Shown piece after piece: positions 13,401 through 17,624 of a stretch of DNA of 17,624 nt. The notes under the pieces are model-generated. The model did not search any database and was not told the DNA's origin. It saw only the letters and a program-made list of their open reading frames with translations. The DNA is from an uncultured Oscillospiraceae bacterium (lineage in GTDB: Bacteria; Bacillota; Clostridia; Oscillospirales; Oscillospiraceae). Location: positions 1 through 17,624 of the forward strand of contig CAJTVM010000055.1 in the NCBI GenBank assembly GCA_910579595.1, in the 5' to 3' direction. Position 1 is the first letter of the stretch. Each line of letters starts with the position of its first letter. Made by a program: the position numbers and the translations under genes.

Positions 13401-14666
13401 ACTGTGACCACCGGCTCGGATGGCCGTGTCCACGTCAAACTGGACACGGGCCACTACTACGCGCTGGAAACCGAAGCGGCACAGGGCTTTAAGCTGGATG
13501 CCACTCACCATGATTTCACCGTCCAGGATGGCAAAACCACCACTCTGACGGTGAAAAACAAGCCTTTCTGCGGGATTCTGATTCATAAAACGGATAGCGT
13601 GACTGGCAAGGGCATCTATGGCGTGAACTTCCTCTTGTACGATAGCACCAATCAGCCGGTGGGTCAATACACTTCCGACAATCAGGGCTATGTTTACATC
13701 GAGGGCCTGACGGACGGTGGCCGCTATTACCTGCGGGAGCTGGAAAATCCCGGCTACATTCCCGACACGCAGATGAAAACGGTGTACGTCAAAGCTGGCG
13801 AGACTACCCTGATTGAATGGAAGAACACCCCCGTCACCGCGCAGATCCAAATCACCAAGAAATCCGCCGACTACAACTCCACCAACGGCCTGCCCGCTGG
13901 GACGCTGCTGGAGGGCGCTATTTTCGAGATTCGGGACAAGGCGGGCAATTTGGTGGACACCATCCGCTCCGACAGCCGGGGCGTGGCAGCTTCCAAGCCC
14001 CTGCCCCTGGGCCGCTATACCATCAAAGAGGTAAAGGCCCCGGCGAATTATGGTGTCAGCGACCAGGAGCTGACCGCCTACCTGGAACACGCTGGCGAGA
14101 TCGTCCGCTTTGAAGTGGCCGACAAGTCCCTGTCCACCGGCGTGTCCATCACCAAGACCGGCCCCAAGCAGGTCATGGCGGGCCAGCCTGTGCGCTATGT
14201 GTTCAGCGACATTGCCAACAATTCCAATGTCATGCTGACCTCTTTCTACTGGCGCGACACCCTGCCTGCCGAGGTTCGGCTGGACAAGGTGGTGACGGGC
14301 ACCTACAATTTCCCCGGCACCTACAAGATCACCTATCGCGTCAACGGCGGCGAGTGCCGCACCCTGGCGGATAACCTGTCCACGCAGAAGAATTACACTC
14401 TGGCTGCGTCCGCCACGGCGCTGGGGCTGGCGTCCAATGAGCGCGTTACCGAGATCATGTTCGTGTTCGGGCAGGCCCCTGCCGGTTTTGCCCAGGTGGA
14501 GAAGCCCATGCTGTACTGCACCGCAGTCAAGAGCATCGCCGCCGCGTCCTTCGTGAACGTGGCCGATGTGGGCGGCGTATACAATGGGATCTGGGTGCAG
14601 GCGGTGTCCCGCTGGGTGACTACCGTCTACGGCAAGCCCACCACACTCCCCAAAACCGGGTATTGA
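7452..14666 (+). CDS. Giant SpaA/CnaB-repeat surface adhesin with C-terminal LPKTGY
   Basis: A 2404-residue secreted fibre protein. The signal peptide is cut after AFA near residue 29. Residues about 40-270 form a globular head with C90 (TRALCAYHKG) and Q157 (VAQAMSWYY), placed as in Cys-Gln thioester domains that bind surfaces covalently. From about residue 288 to 2226 run about 20 SpaA/CnaB-type modules of about 97 residues. Each begins like LTIxKxDSVTGKPL and most end like LTFxN, with a Glu before APxGY, as expected for intramolecular Lys-Asn isopeptide bonds. Residues about 2227-2398 form a different domain (KTGPKQVMAGQPVRYVFSDI and onward). The last six residues are LPKTGY; there is no hydrophobic segment or basic tail after the motif, unlike ordinary sorting signals. 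Its stop overlaps the primase start. A role in donor-recipient or host attachment is inference. Confidence 0.9.
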   Translation: MKNNIIKRAVSLLLALVCVMGVLPLSAFAATGLSSAPGSITQKSSDYMYIGGRPVRYRAASSTINNAGLPYVFDEQVSVPGLDAPTRALCAYHKGTLGSGANGQKWNFKTEADSSSLKVLLTYIYAHTYGNFTDAGNAVGLEHWTEYWSDIWFMVAQAMSWYYEYGIILDVNSNREGFIEQAAEEFVAAMKLYHRTYGQSSWITDWDAIDTHSIIDSNDNGATGNSAYDYIATGVNLVLDHPEYYPNYHLWIYEWDQSQPWKLPGQSGVPMQRLLIAVPDDKPTETSVRLTVKKLEAGTNKPIPGVTFKVESADGSGDFSVTRETGADGTFTLTAEADGLTAGQFTITEEAAPEGYVAQTASQVVTVMPNSSVGNTFTFYNTTDKKDGDGSIRKVDADNPTVGIPGAVIRITSVLLDDGGSFVSEYTTKDGGYILKEDLDFSNLPTGSYIAEEITPPEGFILSSDISKRKQAFVWDGEHDISLIFENSSKVKVQLKKVDESGQPLPGAIFAVLRDGQIISTEETQADGTITVSNVTEGYYEFREVSAPAGFDCDRSPVGVHINAEDLQGEQTIVVEKMNHHKRSLTISKRNTETGDPVPGTSFHIRGVNIGYENDVVTGADGKVTLSDMPSGCYEVEETDVPAPYILDTNNRKTVWIDAAKDQDVVVDFVNSTKPGLRLLKIDQQTGDPLSGVQFRIREVNGSYNELHFTDQNGMIILEGMNPGAYTVQETKPKNGWVADDTIHTVYLEENKTTTIELSNLRKPDLFVKKVDSVTGSPIEGVKFQIWRGSDDTKTGEYNDLGVFYTDAEGQIHLERQETGWYKIKELEPAPGFTIKQPDTQEIYLAAGKDHTVTFENTPKNAIVVEKYDSVTGEALAGCTFQLRYLSGTSGTGGTVIGQKVTGKNGIAMWTGLEPGAYVVEEVSSADGYSIINSSETVFIVDNGEQSVVTVRFDNMPDGNLLIRKVCATNPSVTLQNAEFKVMYADGTLIGDSNGIYRTDENGEIRIEGLKPGKSVIVTEVKAPPGFLIDTQSQTIQIKEGRTVSLTFKDQPKGKLIIQKRDSQTNEVLPGAEFRITTAAGCEVGLDGVIGTSSLTQNGIFTTDSQGEIRISNLAPGAYVISEIKAPDGGYVIDTPSTNVVIGTGGDTQTVVIKNTKKGGLIVEKYDSVTKQPLAGARFKIMMANGELTPDNEGMTSSNGLYTTDVNGQIVLSKLLPGTYVVTEDRAPDNYRADPTPQTVVVNAGDTQTLRFYDDPLCTLTILKRDAVTKKPLKGAEFLVTDSSGFVIGPNNGLYTTGTDGTVTVTGLAPNSTVVVSEKRAPSGYVLDETPKNIVVRSGVANSLIFDDEPGTTLIIRKFIEGTENEPLAGVAFKVVDGAGAAVGPDDGVYYTDKAGEIVLDGIEPGTTVIVREIKTVEGFVLDGTPQDIKIVGGRVQQLTFWNKRAGTLVIQKKDSVSGALISGAQFQLTYASGGYVDNDNGHLSSNGLYTTDANGEIRINGIIGTVVAKEIQAAPGYVIDPATQTQTVTVNPLDTQTLTFLNEPLASLTITKLDSVTGKPVPGTVFAVKDGNGNVLGRYTTGKDGTVTVTGLVPGSTVVVAEVSVPSGYVLDTTPQSIIVKNGSGNSVTMGSNATATNPGTTPGGSSNGNDLTFENDPKQTLTIHKYIEGTANEPLAGVAFKVVDGSGAPVGPGDGTFYTNAAGEIVITGLEPGTTITAREIKTVEGFVLDGTPKSVQIKAGQGAPELTFWNKRAGELIIRKLDKATGKPLAGVEFELTYAGGGYVDNANGHLSSNGLYTTDAHGEIHISGVTGTIVVKETRTIEGYTIDPATQTQTVKVNPQDTQTLTFYNAPKQTLTIQKYVDGTTDPIQGVTFLVTDSSGAVVGPNNGEFITDRNGRIVLTDLIPGTTITARETKTVSGFVLDTTPQSILIKSGVAQTLTFFNKSEGGLELIKVSESDPTQRIPGTTFEIRKMDGALVETVTTGSDGRVHVKLDTGHYYALETEAAQGFKLDATHHDFTVQDGKTTTLTVKNKPFCGILIHKTDSVTGKGIYGVNFLLYDSTNQPVGQYTSDNQGYVYIEGLTDGGRYYLRELENPGYIPDTQMKTVYVKAGETTLIEWKNTPVTAQIQITKKSADYNSTNGLPAGTLLEGAIFEIRDKAGNLVDTIRSDSRGVAASKPLPLGRYTIKEVKAPANYGVSDQELTAYLEHAGEIVRFEVADKSLSTGVSITKTGPKQVMAGQPVRYVFSDIANNSNVMLTSFYWRDTLPAEVRLDKVVTGTYNFPGTYKITYRVNGGECRTLADNLSTQKNYTLAASATALGLASNERVTEIMFVFGQAPAGFAQVEKPMLYCTAVKSIAAASFVNVADVGGVYNGIWVQAVSRWVTTVYGKPTTLPKTGY
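8313..14129 (+). repeat. About 20 SpaA/CnaB-type modules in tandem
   Basis: Modules of about 290 bases start at approximately 8313, 8619, 8924, 9199, 9481, 9742, 10036, 10327, 10615, 10930, 11223, 11505, 11794, 12090, 12436, 12724, 13024, 13309, 13570 and 13837. Similarity is clear in protein but mostly modest in DNA, so most duplications are old. Boundaries are estimates by eye. The last module ends in FEVAD instead of an LTFxN strand. Confidence 0.8.
11223..13023 (+). repeat. Three-module block duplicated in tandem inside the adhesin
   Basis: Modules 11-13 (about 11223-12089) are repeated as modules 14-16 (about 12090-13023). FWNKRAG is encoded at 11772 and again at 12702, and SSNGLYTTDA at 11904 and 12834; both pairs are exactly 930 bases apart. 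The earlier match TAC-ACC-ACC-GGC at 11334 and 12189 is only 855 apart, so the second copy carries about 75 extra bases, the Gly/Ser/Asn/Thr-rich linker around 12320-12415. Confidence 0.75.
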
Positions 14667-15613
14667 TCTCCCAGGACAGGGAGGTTCAAGGCTGGGAGGA
14701 TCTTTTTTCAGCGGAGGAAATGGAGATTGCCAGAAACACCGACCTTCCCGATCTGCTGTCCTCATTGGGTTATCAGGTCAAGAAGATCGGCAGCTACTTC
14801 ACCACGAAAGAAATGGACAGCATCCGTATCCGCAGTCGAGACCGCCAGACGTGGTTCCGCTACTCGGAGCTGCGGGGTGGGGATGCGATCTCTTTCCTGA
14901 GAAGGTTTCAAGGCAAGAGTTTTTCCGAAGCGGTAAACTTCCTGTTGGACTACCATGGAGGGGTGCGGGCAGTCCGCGCCCCTCCACCGCGTCCGGCTCC
15001 AAAGAAAAATGTCCCCTTTGCGCTCCCAACCTCCAGCCCGGACACCCGCCGCGTATACGCCTACCTCAATCAGACCCGGTGCGTCGCGCCCCAGGTGATC
15101 CGGGGCTTTATGGACGCTGGCCTGCTGTATGAGGAAGCCGAGCGCCATAATTGTGTTTTTGTGGGCCGGAACAGCGGAGGGAAGCCGGTCTACGCCGCCA
15201 AACGGGGCACCTACGACAAGGACGGGAAATCGTTCCGGGCCGGAGTCCCCGGCAGCGATAAGGAGATCGGCTTCCGGCTCCGCTGTGATAGAAATTCCAT
15301 GCGGGTATTTGTTTTTGAAGCCCCCATCGACCTCATGAGCTACTGCACCCTGCATCCCAGCGTTACAAGCAACGCCGTGGCACTGTGCGGGCTGTATGAG
15401 GGGCCGCTGGACACTTACCTGCGGGAGAATCCCCATCTGCGGCGCATTGACCTGTGCCTGGACGCGGATGGGCCGGGGCGGGAAGCGGCGGCAAAGCTGA
15501 CAAAAAAGTACACCCGGCAGGGTTACAGCGTGTCCGTCCACACCCCGGCGCGGGGCAAGGATTGGAACGAATATTTACAGCTCCGGCAGAAAGACCGGGG
15601 ACAAGAGAGGTGA
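14663..15613 (+). CDS. Toprim/DUF3991 primase-like protein
   Basis: The 316-residue protein is probably a primase for conjugative or vegetative replication of the element. The N-terminal part (TDLPDLLSSLGYQVKK, then GGDAISFLRRFQGKSFSEAV at residues 72-91) has the shape of a CHC2-type primase domain, but the zinc-binding cysteines are absent. The middle (PDTRRVYAYLNQTRCVAPQV) is typical of DUF3991. The toprim domain shows E219 in FVFEAPIDLMS and the acidic pair D267 and D269 in LCLDADGPG, which bind magnesium. Start TTG 14663 shares TTGA with the adhesin stop and has a weak ribosome site, so it would depend on coupling. ATG 14720 is the alternative start, but GGAGG there is only two bases away. 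The next gene follows after seven bases. Confidence 0.85.
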   Translation: MISQDREVQGWEDLFSAEEMEIARNTDLPDLLSSLGYQVKKIGSYFTTKEMDSIRIRSRDRQTWFRYSELRGGDAISFLRRFQGKSFSEAVNFLLDYHGGVRAVRAPPPRPAPKKNVPFALPTSSPDTRRVYAYLNQTRCVAPQVIRGFMDAGLLYEEAERHNCVFVGRNSGGKPVYAAKRGTYDKDGKSFRAGVPGSDKEIGFRLRCDRNSMRVFVFEAPIDLMSYCTLHPSVTSNAVALCGLYEGPLDTYLRENPHLRRIDLCLDADGPGREAAAKLTKKYTRQGYSVSVHTPARGKDWNEYLQLRQKDRGQER

Positions 15614-15620
15614 TTTTTTC

Positions 15621-16109
15621 ATGCAGGAGGAAGTGGAGAATAAAACACTCACGCTGGTCATCAACGGGAGCAAGCTCACGGGCCGGATGCTGCAATCGGC
15701 CATTTCTAAGTATCTGGCCCACCGCAAGGAGGTCAAGCACCAAAAGCGGCAAAGCCGGGACAGTCCCGTGAAGCACCATGGCAGGCAGACGGTGAAGCAG
15801 CTCATCGGCCAGGATCAGGGCGTGTCCAATATTGAGATCAACGACCCCTCCATCAAGGATTTTGACCGTATTGCCCGGAAATATGGTGTGGACTACGCCA
15901 TCAAGCGGGATCGGAGCAGCGATCCGCCCAAGTTCCTGGTGTTCTTCAAGAGTAGGGACGCCGACGCGCTCACGTCCGCGTTCAACGAGTACGCCGGGGA
16001 AAAGGTCAAAAAAGCGTCCCGGCCCTCGGTACTGCAACGTCTGGCGGCGTTCAAGGACATGGTGAAGGACACCACGGAAAAGGTTCGGAAGAAGGTGCTG
16101 GAACGGTGA
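15621..16109 (+). CDS. PcfB-like protein (DUF3801)
   Basis: The 162-residue basic cytoplasmic protein matches the PcfB/DUF3801 family of Gram-positive conjugative elements. Visible family traits are the start TLTLVINGSKLTGRMLQSAI, a basic stretch LAHRKEVKHQKRQSR near residue 32, and EINDPSIKDFDRIARKYGVD followed by FLVFFKSRDADALTSAFNEY. In pCF10, PcfB is needed for transfer and works beside the PcfC coupling protein. Here too the coupling protein follows at once: the stop of this gene overlaps its start as GTGA. Start ATG 15621 follows AGAGGTGA. The assignment by sequence pattern is good; the exact partner is inferred from neighbourhood. Confidence 0.85.
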   Translation: MQEEVENKTLTLVINGSKLTGRMLQSAISKYLAHRKEVKHQKRQSRDSPVKHHGRQTVKQLIGQDQGVSNIEINDPSIKDFDRIARKYGVDYAIKRDRSSDPPKFLVFFKSRDADALTSAFNEYAGEKVKKASRPSVLQRLAAFKDMVKDTTEKVRKKVLER

Positions 16110-17624
16110 AGCAGGTCAACGTGAAAAAGCTGGCGCTTGCCAACCTGCCCTATGCGGTGATCGGGCTGTATGCGTCCAAGCTGGGGCAGGCGTGGCGGCT
16201 GGCGGAGGGGGCCGACACATCCCAAAAGCTGCTGCATCTGCTGGATGGATTTTCCATCGCGTTCCAGAACAGCTTCCCCAGCTTCCACCCCTTCGATCTG
16301 CTGGTGGGGCTGGTGTGCGGTGTCCTGCTTCGGGTGGCGGTCTACTACAAGGCCAAAAACGCGAAAAAGTTCCGCAGAAATATGGAATACGGCACCGCCC
16401 GCTGGGGCACACCGGCTGATATTGCCCCTTATATCGCACCGGCCTTTGAGGACAACATCATCCTCACCCAGACGGAGCGCCTGACCATGAACAACCGGCC
16501 CAAGGACCCCAAGACCGCCCGCAACAAAAATGTGCTTATCATCGGTGGTTCCGGCAGCGGTAAGACCCGCTTTTGGCTGAAGCCCAATCTGATGCAATGC
16601 ACATCGAAAACTTATCCGACTTCGTTCGTGGTCACTGACCCGAAAGGGGACATCGTGATCGACACGGGGAAGCTCTTGCAGCGCAACGGGTACAGGATCA
16701 AGATTTTCAACACCATCAACTTCAAAAAATCCATGCACTATAACCCTTTCGCCTACATTCACAGCGAAAAGGACATTTTGAAGCTGGTCACGACCCTGAT
16801 CGCTAACACCAAAGGGGAGCAAAAAGGCGGTGACGAGTTCTGGACCAAGGCCGAGACCCTGCTGTACTGCGCCCTCATTGGATTCATCCACTATGAGGCC
16901 CCGGTGGAGGAACAGAACTTCTCCACCCTCATTGAGTTCATCAACGCCATGGAGGTCCGGGAGGACGATGAAGAATTTAAGAATCCCGTGGATCTCATGT
17001 TTGAGGAACTGGCCGAACGGGAGCCGAATCACTTCGCTGTGCGCCAATATGCCAAATACCGCTTAGCTGCCGGCAAGACAGCAAAGTCGATTTTGGTGAG
17101 CTGCGGCGCTCGGCTGGCCCCCTTCGACATCGCGGAAGTGCGGGATGTGACGGCCTATGACGAGCTGGAGCTGGACACCCTGGGGGATGAAAAAACGGCG
17201 CTGTTCCTTATCATGAGCGATACGGACGACAGCTTTAATTTTCTGATCTCCCTTTGCTACACCCAGCTATTCAACCTGCTTTGCGAAAAGGCGGATGATG
17301 TGTACGGTGGCCGTCTGCCGGTCCATGTGCGGTGCCTGATCGACGAGTGCGCCAACATCGGGCAGATCCCCAAGCTGGAAAAGCTGATGGCTACCATCCG
17401 CAGCCGGGAGATCTCCGCCTGTCTCGTTCTCCAGGCGCAAAGCCAGCTCAAGGCCATATATAAGGATAACGCGGACACCATCGTTGGTAACTGCGACTGC
17501 TCCATCTTCCTGGGCGGCAAAGAGCCATCTACGCTCAAAGACCTGTCCGCCGCCCTGGGGAAAGAGACCATAGACACGTTCAACACCGGCGAAAGCCGGG
17601 GCCGGGAGCTGTCCCACTCGCTGA
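16106..17624 (+). CDS. VirD4/TraG-type IV coupling protein, cut by the window edge
   Basis: The first 506 codons of the ATPase that brings the relaxase-DNA complex to the mating channel. The start is GTG 16106, overlapping the PcfB-like stop as GTGA. The N terminus has two hydrophobic segments, near YAVIGLYASKLG and DLLVGLVCGVLLRVAVYY, then the TraG entry motif MEYGTARWGTPADI. Walker A is IIGGSGSGKT with K153; VVTDPKGDI follows soon after. Walker B is CLIDECANIG with D413 and E414, followed by IPKLEKLMATIRSREIS and VLQAQSQLKAIY. No frameshift or stop is seen up to the last base of the window; the C-terminal part lies beyond it. The family is certain, the exact subfamily is not. Confidence 0.95.
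   Translation, partial: MKQVNVKKLALANLPYAVIGLYASKLGQAWRLAEGADTSQKLLHLLDGFSIAFQNSFPSFHPFDLLVGLVCGVLLRVAVYYKAKNAKKFRRNMEYGTARWGTPADIAPYIAPAFEDNIILTQTERLTMNNRPKDPKTARNKNVLIIGGSGSGKTRFWLKPNLMQCTSKTYPTSFVVTDPKGDIVIDTGKLLQRNGYRIKIFNTINFKKSMHYNPFAYIHSEKDILKLVTTLIANTKGEQKGGDEFWTKAETLLYCALIGFIHYEAPVEEQNFSTLIEFINAMEVREDDEEFKNPVDLMFEELAEREPNHFAVRQYAKYRLAAGKTAKSILVSCGARLAPFDIAEVRDVTAYDELELDTLGDEKTALFLIMSDTDDSFNFLISLCYTQLFNLLCEKADDVYGGRLPVHVRCLIDECANIGQIPKLEKLMATIRSREISACLVLQAQSQLKAIYKDNADTIVGNCDCSIFLGGKEPSTLKDLSAALGKETIDTFNTGESRGRELSHSL

Larger units (their letters stand above)
1..17624 (+). mobile_element. Internal part of a clostridial ICE or conjugative plasmid
   Basis: Every gene lies on the + strand. 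The order is partition (ParA, ParB), small unknown genes, replication initiator, surface proteins with sortase, toprim primase, PcfB-like protein, VirD4/TraG coupling protein. This gene order is known from conjugative elements of gut Clostridia. No integrase, attachment site, relaxase, oriT or mating-channel ATPase is inside the window, so element type and boundaries cannot be fixed; a conjugative plasmid is the alternative. Base composition looks uniformly GC-rich, with AT-rich dips at promoters and at about 3877-3945. Confidence 0.78.

Noticed and set aside
8313..14129. CRISPR-like or satellite array
   Set aside because: The period is about 290 bases, in frame, with diverged protein modules and no constant direct repeat or spacers.
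11715..14765. 1016-codon open frame on the minus strand
   Set aside because: It is a second antisense shadow of the same repeat gene, running into the primase gene, with no start signals.

Overview
The window is an internal piece of an integrative and conjugative element (ICE), or a closely related conjugative plasmid, of the kind common in GC-rich gut Clostridia (Oscillospiraceae, Lachnospiraceae and relatives). The grounds are a partition/replication block, a secreted surface-protein block with its own sortase, then a toprim primase, a PcfB-like protein and a VirD4/TraG coupling protein. All are on the + strand, tightly packed, with strong AGGAGG-type ribosome sites and several TTG/GTG starts. 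The species assignment is inference; neither element end, integrase, relaxase nor oriT is in view.

Layout. 1-229: left edge, a Rho-independent terminator, then a sigmaA-like promoter. 230-1943: parA and parB, overlapping, parB starting with TTG and carrying a perfect 27-bp palindrome in its coding sequence. 2023-3418: three small genes of unknown function. 3451-4365: a replication-initiator-like winged-helix protein whose gene contains eight tandem 15-bp repeats followed by an AT-rich stretch, a plausible intragenic origin; a terminator overlaps its stop codon. 4413-4769: a small DUF4406/DUF7768-like protein. 4796-14666: surface block, made of a membrane-tethered secreted protein, a sortase, a secreted stalk plus cysteine-peptidase-like protein with its own promoter, and a 2404-residue adhesin (signal peptide, putative thioester domain, about 20 SpaA/CnaB-type modules, C-terminal domain ending in LPKTGY). 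14663-17624: toprim/DUF3991 primase, PcfB-like protein, and the N-terminal 506 residues of the type IV coupling protein, cut by the window edge.

How it may work together. ParA/ParB and the Rep-like protein would maintain the excised circular form. The surface block would build a very long covalently stiffened fibre that may attach donor to recipient or to host surfaces. The cysteine-peptidase-like protein could open peptidoglycan. Primase, PcfB and VirD4 belong to DNA processing and delivery. The least ordinary features are: an adhesin whose LPxTG motif is the very end of the protein, next to a sortase with no obvious permanent membrane anchor; the palindrome inside parB; the iteron-like array inside the rep-like gene; and a three-module duplication inside the adhesin.
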